A stretch of DNA of 58,010 nucleotides from an uncultured Dysosmobacter sp. (GCF_947631635.1 NZ_CANRMB010000019.1:1-58010), one strand, 5' to 3'. Positions 24,360 to 32,674 are shown, counted from the stretch's first letter. Numbers and translations: made by a program. Notes: generated by a model from the letters alone, not told the origin.

Positions 24360-24686
24360 TCAAAGCCGGATGCCGAATACCTCAACAGTGATGCGGCCAT
24401 GCCCGCCGCGCAGCACGCAGGATACGTATTTGCCCGGGGCGGAGAAGTCCAGCTCGTACCCAGCGGCGGAGAAAAAGGTCCCCTGGATGTCGTAGCACAG
24501 GTCAGAGAGGTCGTCAAACGGGGGCGCGGGCTTGTTGATGTCGATCCCCAGCGCATCCAGAAATGCCGTCAGCTCCGGCAGATAGGCCGCGAGAGGGACC
24601 GGAGCGGCGGGCCGCAGGGCATAGACACGCCGGTTGGCCTCCACATCTGTAAAAAAAGTATAGTCCTGATATAGAACCGCCTGCAT
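24360..24686 (-). CDS. Conserved hypothetical protein
   Basis: The 108-residue soluble protein starts MQAVLYQDYTFFTDVEANRR and ends GGHGRITVEVFGIRL. Mixed alpha/beta content is suggested, with no membrane segment or clear motif; I do not recognise the family. It ends 24 bases before the yabB start, so it is probably first in the yabB-rsmI operon. Its start lies in a 17-base tandem duplication, and a family A repeat lies just upstream. Confidence 0.6.
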   Translation of the reverse strand: MQAVLYQDYTFFTDVEANRRVYALRPAAPVPLAAYLPELTAFLDALGIDINKPAPPFDDLSDLCYDIQGTFFSAAGYELDFSAPGKYVSCVLRGGHGRITVEVFGIRL

Positions 24687-24713
24687 GTCATAATCACCTG
24701 CATGTCATAATCA
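24680..24713. repeat. 17-base tandem duplication at a gene start
   Basis: CCTGCATGTCATAATCA occurs twice in a row (24680-24696 and 24697-24713). The first unit contains the minus-strand start codon of the gene at 24360-24686; the second runs into the family A repeat copy 2, so the junction may record the repeat's arrival. Confidence 0.75.
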
Positions 24714-24890
24714 AATATCTTGAAAAGTGATCAATTCACTTTTCAAGAGTCACAGCGCATATGCGCTGTGACAGGCCGCAGTCTGCGGCCTTGATTTGCA
24801 TTTCATAGTCAATCACTGTGCGCTTTACGCACAGCGGGCAATGCCCGCTTGAAAAATCATGTGTGATTTTTCAAGCTAATTGACGATATC
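24708..24890 (+). repeat. Six-hairpin repeat (family A), copy 2
   Basis: All six hairpins are present. A is CTTGAAAAGTGA/TCACTTTTCAAG. B is a GTCACAGCGCAT stem. C is GGCCGCAG/CTGCGGCC, with both arms changed relative to copy 1b. E has the CTTTA loop, F is GCGGGCA/TGCCCGC and G is CTTGAAAAATCA/TGATTTTTCAAG. AATCAA/TTGATT closes domain I. Both flanking genes are on the minus strand, so orientation does not follow transcription. Confidence 0.85.
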
Positions 24891-24982
24891 AGCGCCTTTT
24901 CGTGGGATAGATTTATTATATCGGAAAAGGCGGGGAACTGCAAGACGGAGGATGCGCCGTCCCGCCCCGTCCAAAAGCGACA

Positions 24983-25015
24983 AAAAGTCCCGCAGGTCCT
25001 GCCTGCGGGACTTTT
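24983..25015 (-). terminator. Terminator of the ferredoxin gene
   Basis: A 14-bp perfect stem (24983-24996 with 25002-25015) has a T-run on the minus-strand side, 17 bases after the stop. Confidence 0.85.
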
Positions 25016-25031
25016 ATGTATCCCTGATAGA

Positions 25032-25205
25032 TTATTCCTCGGGGACGATGGCGCCGTTGGGGCAGGTGTCGCTGCAAGAACCACAGTCCAGGCAGGCGGC
25101 AGCGTCGATGACATACTGGTCATCGCCCTGGCTGATAGCACCGGCGGGGCAAGCGTCCGCGCAGGAGCCGCAGCTCACACAGGCAGAAGTGATCTTATAG
25201 GCCAT
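25032..25205 (-). CDS. 2[4Fe-4S] ferredoxin
   Basis: The 57-residue clostridial-type ferredoxin, MAYKITSACVSCGSCADACP, has a second CLDCGSCSDTCP set. The eight cysteines in two CxxCxxCxxxCP patterns bind two 4Fe-4S clusters and carry low-potential electrons for fermentation enzymes. GGAGGT precedes ATG 25205; an upstream in-frame start is not supported. It is a single-gene unit. Confidence 0.95.
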   Translation of the reverse strand: MAYKITSACVSCGSCADACPAGAISQGDDQYVIDAAACLDCGSCSDTCPNGAIVPEE

Positions 25206-25365
25206 GGGAAGCACCTCCATTAGAATTGTAAACCCATTGTAGCACACAATTTCAAAAATGCAAGTGCTCCGTTAAAATCATAACAGAAAATTTTGAAAAA
25301 AATTTGCAAAATGGCCGGAAATGGCGGTTTGCTAAAACTAACCGTTCACAATTTGTTTTCAAAAT

Positions 25366-25382
25366 AGTCAAAGAAAGTCAAA
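25366..25382. promoter_or_regulatory. CtsR box 1
   Basis: AGTCAAA-GAA-AGTCAAA is a direct heptad repeat matching the CtsR operator pattern. It lies just upstream of the -35 box. Confidence 0.8.
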
Positions 25383-25391
25383 AATAAACTC

Positions 25392-25419
25392 TTGACATTT
25401 TCGCGACAAGTGGTATACT
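25392..25419 (+). promoter_or_regulatory. Promoter of the ctsR-mcsA-clpC operon
   Basis: TTGACA (25392-25397), a 16-base spacer and TATACT (25414-25419), with CtsR boxes on both sides. Confidence 0.85.
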
Positions 25420-25433
25420 GACATCAACATAAA

Positions 25434-25450
25434 GGTTAAAGAAAGTCAAA
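25434..25450. promoter_or_regulatory. CtsR box 2
   Basis: GGTTAAA-GAA-AGTCAAA, one base off the consensus heptads, lies just after the predicted start. Bound CtsR here would block the promoter. Confidence 0.8.
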
Positions 25451-25482
25451 GTCAAAAAACAATAGAAAGAGATGGTACGCAT

Positions 25483-25935
25483 ATGGGAATTTCAGATCTG
25501 ATCGCCAGCTTCCTGCAGGACAGTCTGGAGGCGGCGGAGGACGGTGTGCTGGAGGTCCAGCGCAGCGACCTGGCCCAGCGCTTCAATTGCGTGCCCAGCC
25601 AGATCAACTATGTGATGTCCACCCGCTTTTCCCCGGAGCACGGCTACATCGTGGAGAGCCGCCGGGGCGGCAACGGATACATCCGCATCACCCGGGTCCA
25701 GGTGGACCGTCAGACGCTGCTGATGCATGTCATCAACTCGCTGGGAGACGCGGTGGACCTGCCGTCGGCCCGGGCGATCTTGAGCAACCTGGTCCAGTCC
25801 GGCGCGCTGGAGGCGTCCATCGGAAAGGCGCTGCTGGCGGCTGTGGGCGACAAGGCTCTGGGAGCCGTGCCCCGGGAGAGCCGGAACGTGGTCCGGGCGG
25901 ATATCATGAAGCAGGTGCTGATTCTTCAAATTTGA
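25483..25935 (+). CDS. ctsR: Class III stress gene repressor CtsR
   Basis: The 150-residue protein starts MGISDLIASFLQDSLEAAED. Its winged HTH (RSDLAQRFNCVPSQINYVMS) is followed by ESRRGGNGYIRI, whose glycine-rich wing tip is the CtsR thermosensor, then a dimerisation domain. CtsR represses clp genes at low temperature. It heads the operon and has CtsR boxes at its own promoter, so it is autoregulated. Confidence 0.95.
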   Translation: MGISDLIASFLQDSLEAAEDGVLEVQRSDLAQRFNCVPSQINYVMSTRFSPEHGYIVESRRGGNGYIRITRVQVDRQTLLMHVINSLGDAVDLPSARAILSNLVQSGALEASIGKALLAAVGDKALGAVPRESRNVVRADIMKQVLILQI

Positions 25936-25993
25936 CGGATCACACCCACGAAATTTGTCAATCATAGAATGGCTTTTATAGGAGGAATTGATT

Positions 25994-26479
25994 ATGAAAT
26001 GTGAAAATTGTGGTAAGAATGAAGTTACCTTTGTTTATCAGAGCAACATCAACGGCAAGATCACGGAAAAGCACCTCTGCAGCGAGTGCGCCGAGAAACT
26101 GGGCTACTCCCAGAGGATCGCGGCGCACAGCCAGCGGATGATGCAGAACCTTTTCGGCAACAGCTTCTTTGACGACTTCTTCTCCCCCATGCCCAGCCTG
26201 ATGGGCCGGATGACGCGGATGCTGGAGGACCCCTTCGACGACTTCTTCGCCGACATGCCCGCCTTGGGCGCGGCGCCCGCGCAGCAGGACGCCCAGAACC
26301 AGCAGAAGCAGGAGGACCTGGTGGACCAGAAGGAGCAGAGCCGCTTCGCCCGGATGCGCCAGATGAACGCGCTGCGGATGGAGATGAAAAAAGCTGTCCG
26401 TCAGGAGAACTTTGAGCGGGCGGCGGAGCTGCGGGACCAGCTCCACACGCTGGAGGCCGAGCATCAGGAGAACCAATAA
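25994..26479 (+). CDS. mcsA: McsA-like zinc and UVR-motif protein
   Basis: The 161-residue protein has two N-terminal CxxC pairs (CENC, CSEC) for zinc, a low-complexity middle rich in Met, Phe, Asp and Gln, and a C-terminal UVR motif (MKKAVRQENFERAAELRDQL). McsA activates the arginine kinase McsB in Bacillus and works with CtsR and ClpC. Here clpC follows directly and no mcsB is present. ATG 25994 lies 8 bases after GGAGG. Confidence 0.9.
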   Translation: MKCENCGKNEVTFVYQSNINGKITEKHLCSECAEKLGYSQRIAAHSQRMMQNLFGNSFFDDFFSPMPSLMGRMTRMLEDPFDDFFADMPALGAAPAQQDAQNQQKQEDLVDQKEQSRFARMRQMNALRMEMKKAVRQENFERAAELRDQLHTLEAEHQENQ

Positions 26480-26514
26480 ACAGGAACGTTCCCAGAGAAG
26501 GAAGGTAAACGACT

Positions 26515-28974
26515 ATGAATGAAAATAAATTCACACCCAGGGCCGAGGAGGCCCTGCGGCTTTCCCAGGAGGCGGCGGGGGAGCTGGGCCACGGCTACGT
26601 GGGCACCGAGCACCTGCTGCTGGGCTTGATCCGGGAGGACGAGGGCCTGGCCCATGAGGTCCTCACCGAGTCCGGCCTGACCGATGACATGATCGTGGAG
26701 ATCATCAAAAAGAGCGTGGGCGCGGGGCTGCCCGGCAGCAACCCCGCCCAGGGCCTGACGCCCCGGGCCAAGCGGGTGGTGGAGATCGCCATGGAGGACT
26801 CCATGCGGGGCGGCTACAACTATGTGGGCACCGAGCACCTGCTGGCGGGCGTTCTGCGGGAGGGCAACAACATGGCCGTCCGCATCCTGCGCACCGCGGG
26901 CGTGGATGCCCGGCACCTGTACACGGCGCTGATGCAGAAGCTGAATGAGACGCCCCGGGGCAAGGCCGCCGAGGCCAAGGCGGCCAGCACCGCCCGGGAG
27001 GACAACAGCGGCAAAAACAAGACCCTGAAGGAGTTCACCCGGGACCTGACCGCCGACGCCCGGGCGGGCAAGCTGGACCCGGTGATCGGTCGGGACAATG
27101 AGATCCAGCGGGTCATCCAGATCCTGTCCCGCCGCACCAAGAACAACCCCTGCCTGATCGGTGAGCCGGGCGTGGGCAAGACCGCCATCGCCGAGGGCCT
27201 GGCCCGGAAGATCGTCATGGGCGACGTGCCGGACGACCTGCTGGACAAGAAGATCCTGTCCCTGGACCTCTCCGGCATGGTGGCCGGGACCAAGTACCGG
27301 GGCGAGTTCGAGGAGCGCATCAAAAAGGCCCTGGAGGAGGTCAAGAAGTCCGGCGATATCATCCTCTTCATCGACGAGCTGCACACCATCGTGGGCGCCG
27401 GCTCCGCCGAGGGCGCCGTGGACGCCGCCAACATCATCAAGCCCGCCCTGGGCCGCGGGGAGATCCGCGTCGTGGGCGCCACCACGCTGAACGAGTACCG
27501 GAAGTATATCGAAAAGGACGCCGCCCTGGAGCGCCGGTTCCAGCCGGTGCAGGTGGGCGAGCCCAGCCAGGAGGCGAGCCTGGAGATCTTGCGGGGCCTG
27601 CGGGCAAAGTACGAGCAGCACCACCAGCTCCAGATCACCGACGAGGCGCTGGAGGCCGCGGTGTCCCTGTCCTCCCGCTATATCAACGACCGCTTCCTGC
27701 CGGATAAGGCCATCGACCTTATGGACGAGGCGGCCTCCCGCGTCCGCATGGAGGCGGAGGAGATCTCTCCCGAGCTGAAGAGCCTGGAGGAGAAGATCGC
27801 CGCCCTGGCGAAGGACAAGGAGGCGGCCATCGCAAAGCAGGACTATGAGACCGCCGCCCAGCTGCGGGATATTGAAAAGAACTATCAGGACCAGGTGGAG
27901 ATCGAGCGGGACAAGCGCCGGAAGAACCACACCCAGCACCGCCCCGTCACCGCGGAGGACATTGCCGCCGTGGTATCCGGCTGGACCGGCATCCCCGTCA
28001 CCCGGCTGACGGAGGACGAGGGCAGCCGTCTGCTGCGGATGGAGGACATCCTGCATGAGCGGGTAGTGGGCCAGAACGAGGCCGTCCAGGCCGTGGCCCG
28101 GGCCATCCGCCGTGGCCGTGTGGGTCTGAAGGACCCCAAGCGGCCCATCGGCTCCTTCCTGTTCCTGGGCCCCACCGGCGTGGGCAAGACCGAGCTGTGC
28201 AAATCCCTGGCGGAGGCCATGTTCGGCGACGAGAACGCCATGATCCGCATCGACATGTCCGAGTATATGGAGCGGCATACCGTGTCCCGCCTCATCGGCT
28301 CCCCGCCGGGCTATGTGGGCCATGACGAGGGCGGCCAGCTGACGGAGAAGGTCCGCCGCAAGCCCTACTCCGTGGTGCTATTCGACGAGATCGAAAAGGC
28401 CCACGAGGATGTGTGGAATGTTCTTCTGCAAATCCTGGACGACGGCCGCATCACCGATTCCCAGGGCCGCACCGTGGACTTCAAGAACACGGTCATCGTC
28501 ATGACCAGCAACATCGGCGCCAAGAGCCTGACCACGGCTGCGGCCAAGCTGGGCTTCTCCGCGGAGGAGCGGGGCACCGATCCCGACGCCGAGCGGAAGT
28601 TCCAGCAGGCGAAGGAGACCGTCATGGCGGAGCTGCGCCAGACCTTCCGGCCGGAGTTCCTGAACCGGATCGACGACATTATCGTGTTCCGCTCCCTGAC
28701 GGAGAAAGACATTGAAGAGGTCGCCCGCCGGATGCTGAAGACCGTCTCCGCCCGGATGGAGACCATGGGCATTCACCTGGACGCCAGCGATGAGGCGGTG
28801 GCGGAGCTTGCCAAGGAGGGGTTTGATCCCAAATACGGCGCGAGACCGCTGCGCCGGGCCATCCAGAGCAAGGTGGAGGACGCTGTGGCGGAGAAGATGC
28901 TGGACGGCACCCTGGCCGCCGGCGACACCGCCAAGCTGACCGTGGAGAACGACCGGCTCTGCGTCAGCAAATAA
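26515..28974 (+). CDS. clpC: ATP-dependent Clp protease ATP-binding subunit ClpC
   Basis: The 819-residue AAA+ unfoldase has two N-terminal Clp repeats ([28 protein letters not shown]), a first ATPase module ([13 protein letters not shown]), the middle coiled coil with a UVR-like segment around [20 protein letters not shown], and a second module ([16 protein letters not shown]) with sensor and C-terminal domains. It unfolds substrates for ClpP. It is last in the CtsR operon. No ClpP gene is in the window. Confidence 0.97.
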   Translation: MNENKFTPRAEEALRLSQEAAGELGHGYVGTEHLLLGLIREDEGLAHEVLTESGLTDDMIVEIIKKSVGAGLPGSNPAQGLTPRAKRVVEIAMEDSMRGGYNYVGTEHLLAGVLREGNNMAVRILRTAGVDARHLYTALMQKLNETPRGKAAEAKAASTAREDNSGKNKTLKEFTRDLTADARAGKLDPVIGRDNEIQRVIQILSRRTKNNPCLIGEPGVGKTAIAEGLARKIVMGDVPDDLLDKKILSLDLSGMVAGTKYRGEFEERIKKALEEVKKSGDIILFIDELHTIVGAGSAEGAVDAANIIKPALGRGEIRVVGATTLNEYRKYIEKDAALERRFQPVQVGEPSQEASLEILRGLRAKYEQHHQLQITDEALEAAVSLSSRYINDRFLPDKAIDLMDEAASRVRMEAEEISPELKSLEEKIAALAKDKEAAIAKQDYETAAQLRDIEKNYQDQVEIERDKRRKNHTQHRPVTAEDIAAVVSGWTGIPVTRLTEDEGSRLLRMEDILHERVVGQNEAVQAVARAIRRGRVGLKDPKRPIGSFLFLGPTGVGKTELCKSLAEAMFGDENAMIRIDMSEYMERHTVSRLIGSPPGYVGHDEGGQLTEKVRRKPYSVVLFDEIEKAHEDVWNVLLQILDDGRITDSQGRTVDFKNTVIVMTSNIGAKSLTTAAAKLGFSAEERGTDPDAERKFQQAKETVMAELRQTFRPEFLNRIDDIIVFRSLTEKDIEEVARRMLKTVSARMETMGIHLDASDEAVAELAKEGFDPKYGARPLRRAIQSKVEDAVAEKMLDGTLAAGDTAKLTVENDRLCVSK

Positions 28975-28984
28975 AATCTGATTT

Positions 28985-29034
28985 GCCTGCCTGGGGAGTG
29001 GGGGTGTCCTGCTCTCCGGGCAGGCGGTTTTTTT
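28985..29034 (+). terminator. Terminator of the clp operon
   Basis: GCCTGCC (28985-28991) pairs with GGCAGGC, the stem extended by GGGGAG/CTCTCC, and is followed by T7. Confidence 0.8.
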
Positions 29035-29141
29035 GCCGCCTGGGGGTGGGAGTTTTGCCCGGCCATGGGCCGGGGACGGGGATTTTTCCCGCCCACGGGC
29101 GGGGACGGGGGGGGTGTGCCGCTTTGCGGCACGGGAATGAA
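29035..29141. other. GC-rich hairpin stretch after clpC
   Basis: No gene is seen. Short G-rich palindromes (CCCGGCCATGGGCCGGG; CCCGCCCACGGGCGGG; GTGCCGCTTTGCGGCAC) follow one another up to the first family B repeat. Reading frames crossing it are low-complexity and not credible. Confidence 0.5.
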
Positions 29142-29244
29142 CCCCCATTTTCTTTTCGGTTGCGCCGAAAAGAAAACGGCCGTTCACGGTCAAAAGAAAA
29201 GGCGCTTTGGTGTCCACACTTGGCCCATCGGGCCAAGTGTGGAC
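29142..29244 (+). repeat. Family B hairpin repeat, forward copy
   Basis: About 103 bases with two strong hairpins: TTTTCTTTTCGG/CCGAAAAGAAAA with loop TTGCG (29148-29176), and GTCCACACTTGGCCC/GGGCCAAGTGTGGAC with loop ATC (29212-29244). Between them lies a conserved CGTTCACGGTC...AAAGAAAAG...GCTTTGG stretch. It matches the inverted copy at 29652-29752 with compensating stem changes. Confidence 0.75.
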
Positions 29245-29651
29245 AAGACGTGGGGTCCCAGAAAGAGACCGTTGGTGGTCGAGACTGGATTCTGCGTTGG
29301 GCGCGGGCATGGTCTTGCTGAATCTTTCAGCTTTTAGCCACGCGAATGGGAGTTGCAGGGTCGGGCAAAGACTGAAAGGACCAGCGTTCCTTTCCGCGCT
29401 CCCCGCTTCGCTCAGCGCTGCCTGGGCAGTTGCGGCAGTGCGTTTTGGAGGTTGTTCCTCGACAGAGGACCAGGTAGTGTGTAGCGAAGCGGAACACACG
29501 GGGCTTGTTGCTGAAAGCCTTCCGATGACCACCCCAACCCAGCACCCCAGCCCCCAAATGCGGGCACGCATGCCTATCCCCATACCCGGTATAGCGCACC
29601 CAGCAGGAGATTTCCGGGCTTGGTGGCACATCTAACCACCACCTCCCGTCC
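29245..29651. other. Spacer between the inverted family B copies
   Basis: About 400 bases without a credible gene on either strand. It has short inverted repeats such as GAAAGGACCAGCGTTCCTTTC, and weak similarity between its two ends when one is inverted (GGTGG...TGCGTTGGGCGC against GGTGG...CTGCTGGGTGCGC). The repeated unit may thus be longer than its hairpin core. Confidence 0.5.
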
Positions 29652-29752
29652 GTCCAACTTTGCCCCTTTGGGGCAAAGTTGGACACCCAAAAGCGTTTTT
29701 CTTTTGGACCGTGCACGGCCCGTTTTCTTTGGCGCAACCAAAGAAAATGGGG
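29652..29752 (-). repeat. Family B hairpin repeat, inverted copy
   Basis: Read on the minus strand: TTTTCTTTGG/CCAAAGAAAA with loop TTGCG (29723-29747), a CGGGCCGTGCACGGTC segment, and GTCCAACTTTGCCCC/GGGGCAAAGTTGGAC (29652-29684). Stem bases differ from the forward copy in pairs, while loops and linkers are kept. Confidence 0.75.
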
Positions 29753-29808
29753 GGTGCATCCCCCGCACTGTGTCACAGTGCAGTTTGCAGCAAACCAGGC
29801 AGACAAAA

Positions 29809-29833
29809 GGGACCGCTGCAAGGCAGCAGTCCC
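29809..29833 (-). terminator. Terminator of the XRE gene
   Basis: GGGACCGCTGC (29809-29819) with GCAGCAGTCCC (29823-29833); on the minus strand TTTTGTC follows. Confidence 0.75.
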
Positions 29834-29846
29834 TCATTAATTAGAA

Positions 29847-30095
29847 TTAGAATGATAATCCTTCAAAAAATTCATCGAAGGAATCCACTTTGTAAATTTG
29901 CTTTAAAGCTAACAATACGCTGATTTTCACACTATAACGACCTTGTTCCATTTTGGCTAAAATGTCTGAACTCATAGGATGAAACCCTAAAATTTCAAGT
30001 TTAGCTGATACTTGCTCTTGTGTAAGATGAGCCCGCTTTCGCAAAATTTTTAGATTTTCTCCAATAGAGATATCTTGCTTCAACCCACTTGACAT
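29847..30095 (-). CDS. XRE-family helix-turn-helix regulator
   Basis: The 82-residue single-domain protein has the Cro/CI-type HTH IGENLKILRKRAHLTQEQVS...MSSDILAKMEQGRY. It probably represses the divergent gene at 30207 and itself through two GGATAAA palindromes in the 111-base gap. CAGGAGGG precedes the ATG. Such small regulators are common in mobile elements, but no integrase or phage gene is nearby. The gene is AT-rich. Confidence 0.85.
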   Translation of the reverse strand: MSSGLKQDISIGENLKILRKRAHLTQEQVSAKLEILGFHPMSSDILAKMEQGRYSVKISVLLALKQIYKVDSFDEFFEGLSF

Positions 30096-30117
30096 GATTC
30101 CCTCCTGAAAAATATTT

Positions 30118-30131
30118 GGATAAATTTATCC
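30118..30131. promoter_or_regulatory. Operator palindrome 1 of the XRE pair
   Basis: GGATAAATTTATCC is a perfect 14-base palindrome between the divergent genes, preceded by TT as is the second site. Confidence 0.7.
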
Positions 30132-30136
30132 TGTAG

Positions 30137-30166
30137 TTGATTTTATACGAAAGTGTCTACTATAAT
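30137..30166 (+). promoter_or_regulatory. Promoter of the gene at 30207
   Basis: TTGATT (30137-30142), an 18-base spacer and TATAAT (30161-30166), flanked by the two operator palindromes. Confidence 0.7.
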
Positions 30167-30167
30167 T

Positions 30168-30181
30168 GGATAAATACATCC
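30168..30181. promoter_or_regulatory. Operator palindrome 2 of the XRE pair
   Basis: GGATAAATACATCC, an imperfect copy of site 1, overlaps the predicted plus-strand transcription start. Site centres are 50 bases apart. Confidence 0.65.
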
Positions 30182-30206
30182 AGAAGCAGAGGAGGAGAAA
30201 AATTTT

Positions 30207-30488
30207 ATGGACAGACAGGAAAAAGAACAAGCCATCATAAAACAGCTGGAACAGCTTATGCCCAGGCTCTCTGAAAAACAGCAGGGCGCCCTGTCCTGGA
30301 TGCTTGGACACCTGAACATCGTGGATGAAATTCTGGACGCGGAGCCTCCCACAGAGGCAGAAGAACAGCAGCTGATCAAAAGCGCGCTGGAGCAGGAGGA
30401 TGACCTCCTGCTCTACATCATGCGTTACCACCAGCTTCGCAAGCAGCAGCCCCCGCAGGCGCCGCCGGATGACAGCATTTCCCGGTAA
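30207..30488 (+). CDS. Small helical hypothetical protein
   Basis: The 93-residue, acidic, probably all-helical protein (MDRQEKEQAIIKQLEQLMPR...EEQQLIKSALEQEDDLLLYI) has a proline-rich tail. I do not recognise a family. It is divergent from, and likely controlled by, the XRE protein, so it could be its partner or antagonist. GAGGAG precedes the ATG. Confidence 0.65.
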   Translation: MDRQEKEQAIIKQLEQLMPRLSEKQQGALSWMLGHLNIVDEILDAEPPTEAEEQQLIKSALEQEDDLLLYIMRYHQLRKQQPPQAPPDDSISR

Positions 30489-30511
30489 ATTTTCATTCTA
30501 TTTGGGAATGC

Positions 30512-30540
30512 TTGATTTGTTCATATATTTCCTGTATCAT
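30512..30540 (+). promoter_or_regulatory. Promoter of the large membrane protein gene
   Basis: TTGATT (30512-30517), a 17-base spacer and TATCAT (30535-30540). Confidence 0.55.
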
Positions 30541-30584
30541 AAAAATGATTTAAGTGATACTGAATGGAGAGAAAGGAGCATCCC

Positions 30585-32429
30585 ATGCCGATTTCGTTCA
30601 ACTTCGGCGGCGGGTTCAATCCCGGCGGAGGATTTAACCCCGGCGGCTTCCAGGGAGGCGGCGAGGGTTTCACCCCGCCTCCGAGACGCGCCCGCAAACC
30701 CCGCAAGCCCATCGGCAACGCCTTTACCCGCACCCTCATCAACCTGGGCGTGACCCTGGCGGTGGGCCTGGCGTATTTCTATGTGGAGCTGCCGGCCATC
30801 AACCTGCACGCCGAGGAATTCTATGTGTTCGCCTTCCTGCTCTGCGCGGTGTACTGCGTCTGCGCCGTGCTGACCTCCGGCTTCCAGGGGGAGGGCGTGA
30901 AGGGCTATCTGGGCTTTGTCAAAAAACAGTGCGCCATTCCCTTCCTGGCGCTGCTGGCGATGATCGCCGCCATCGCCTTGGGCGCGCTGACCTCCTGGGT
31001 CGTCCTGCGGGCAGGCGCATACAGCGAGCTGCTGCCCCTGCGGAACGGCGACTTCACCGCTGAGGTGGAGGAGATCAACTACGACCAGATCCCCATGCTG
31101 GACGCGGACTCCGCCGCCCAGCTGGGCAGCCGCAAGCTGGGCGAGCTGAGCGACATGGTGTCCCAGTTTGAGATCCTGCCCAACTACACCCAGATCAACT
31201 ACCAGGGCCGCCCGGTTCGGGTGACCTCCCTGGCCTATGGCGATCTCATCAAGTGGTTCACCAACCGCTCCAAGGGCCTGCCCGCCTACCTCATCATCGA
31301 CATGGTGACCCAGGAGGCAGAGGTGGTCCGTCTGGGGGAGGGCATGAAGTACACCACGGCGGAGCATTTCGGCCGGAACCTGTACCGCCACCTGCGGTTC
31401 CGCTATCCCACCATGATGTTCGACGAGCCGGTGTTTGAGATCGACGAGGAGGGCATCCCCTACTGGGTCTGCTCCCGCATCGTCAAGACCATCGGACTCT
31501 TCGGCGGCACGGATGTCAAGGGCGCTGTGCTGGTGAACGCCATCACCGGCGAGAGCGAGTACTACGAGGAGGTCCCCAACTGGGTGGACCGGGTGTACTC
31601 CTACGACATCATCATGCAGCAGTACGACTACTACGGCATGTACCACAACGGCTTCCTGAACTCCATGTTCGGCCAGAAGGACGTGACACTGACCACCGAG
31701 GGCTGGAACTATATCGCCATTGACGACGACGTGTATATGTACACCGGCGTTACCTCCGTCACCAGCGACCAGTCCAACATCGGCTTCATTCTCACCAACC
31801 AGCGGACCAAGGAGACCCGCTACTATCCCTGCGCCGGCGCCACGGAGAATTCCGCCATGGACTCCGCCCAGAGCCAGGTGCAGCAGATGCGCTACAAGGC
31901 CACCTTCCCGCTCCTGCTGAACATCGCGGAGCAGCCCACCTACTTCATGGCCCTGAAGGGTGAGGACGGCCTGGTGAAGATGTACGCCATGGTGAATGTC
32001 CAGCAGTACTCCATCGTCTCCACCGGCAGTACGGTGGCGGACTGCGAGGTCAACTACCGTCTGACGCTGGCCAACAAGGGCCTGATCGGCGCGGGCGCCA
32101 TCGACGTGAACGACGGGGAGACCCGGATGGGCGACGGTGTGATCGCGGAGATCCGCAGTGCGGTCATCGGCGGCAACACCCATTACTATGTCCGCATGGA
32201 GAACAGCCTGGGCTATTTGAACTTCAGCACGGAGGATGTGCCCCGGGCGGTCCTGCTGGACAAGGGCGACCATATCTGGTATACCTACGTGCTGGAGACC
32301 GCGGAATTTCCGGAGAACGGCATCGTCTACGCCAAGAACTTCTGGTTTGAGGGCGAGGAGCGGCCGGAGTTGAAGCCGTCCCAGGTGGACGGGACCGGGG
32401 AGGATACCGGCGGGACGCCGGCTGTATAA
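30585..32429 (+). CDS. Large conserved membrane protein of unknown function
   Basis: The 614-residue protein starts with a Gly/Phe/Pro-rich cytoplasmic tail with GGGFNPGG repeats, then three membrane helices (about residues 50-70, 80-100, 115-145). A long extracytoplasmic domain follows with conserved-looking text: FEILPNYTQINYQGRPVRV, RFRYPTMMFDEPVFEIDEEG, YYGMYHNGFLNSMFGQKDV. I recall similar proteins across Firmicutes without assigned function. AAGGAG precedes ATG 30585. It is a single-gene unit with promoter and terminator. Confidence 0.75.
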   Translation: MPISFNFGGGFNPGGGFNPGGFQGGGEGFTPPPRRARKPRKPIGNAFTRTLINLGVTLAVGLAYFYVELPAINLHAEEFYVFAFLLCAVYCVCAVLTSGFQGEGVKGYLGFVKKQCAIPFLALLAMIAAIALGALTSWVVLRAGAYSELLPLRNGDFTAEVEEINYDQIPMLDADSAAQLGSRKLGELSDMVSQFEILPNYTQINYQGRPVRVTSLAYGDLIKWFTNRSKGLPAYLIIDMVTQEAEVVRLGEGMKYTTAEHFGRNLYRHLRFRYPTMMFDEPVFEIDEEGIPYWVCSRIVKTIGLFGGTDVKGAVLVNAITGESEYYEEVPNWVDRVYSYDIIMQQYDYYGMYHNGFLNSMFGQKDVTLTTEGWNYIAIDDDVYMYTGVTSVTSDQSNIGFILTNQRTKETRYYPCAGATENSAMDSAQSQVQQMRYKATFPLLLNIAEQPTYFMALKGEDGLVKMYAMVNVQQYSIVSTGSTVADCEVNYRLTLANKGLIGAGAIDVNDGETRMGDGVIAEIRSAVIGGNTHYYVRMENSLGYLNFSTEDVPRAVLLDKGDHIWYTYVLETAEFPENGIVYAKNFWFEGEERPELKPSQVDGTGEDTGGTPAV

Positions 32430-32433
32430 GATG

Positions 32434-32472
32434 AAGAAGCGGCTTTCCGGACCGGAGAGCCGCTTCTTTTTA
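32434..32472 (+). terminator. Terminator of the membrane protein gene
   Basis: AGAAGCGGCT (32435-32444) with AGCCGCTTCT (32458-32467), followed by TTTTTAT. Confidence 0.85.
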
Positions 32473-32474
32473 TA

Positions 32475-32664
32475 GTCGGCACAGTTGAAAAGACTCCAAA
32501 AAAGTCTTTTCAACGCCATGCTGCTGTGCAGCATTGCAGGCCGCGTATGCGGCCTTCTGTGCCTGACTTCATAGGAAACGCACACGCGCTTTGCGCGCCG
32601 GCAGACCATTGGTCCGCCGGTTGACAAGGAGTCCCTACTCCTTGTCAACTGCGTTGACTATATC
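32475..32664 (+). repeat. Six-hairpin repeat (family A), divergent copy 5
   Basis: This copy has the same architecture with different stems. GGCACAG (32478-32484) with CTGTGCC (32557-32563) closes domain I. A is GTTGAAAAGACT/AGTCTTTTCAAC, B ATGCTGC/GCAGCAT and C GGCCGC/GCGGCC. TTCATAG is kept at the junction. Domain II is closed by ATAG/CTAT plus AACGCA/TGCGTT. E is CGCGC/GCGCG, F CCGGC-A-GACC/GGTC-C-GCCGG and G TTGACAAGGAGT/ACTCCTTGTCAA. The 3' end TTGACTATATCA is shared with copy 1b. Confidence 0.8.
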
Positions 32665-32674
32665 AAAAACGCCG

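Noticed and set aside
26464..28323. Long minus-strand frame opposite clpC
   Set aside because: ClpC has complete Walker motifs on the plus strand; the antisense frame has no recognisable domain.
30585..32429. Assigning a transport or cell-shape function to the large membrane protein
   Set aside because: I recall similar proteins but no proven function and see no catalytic or transport motif.
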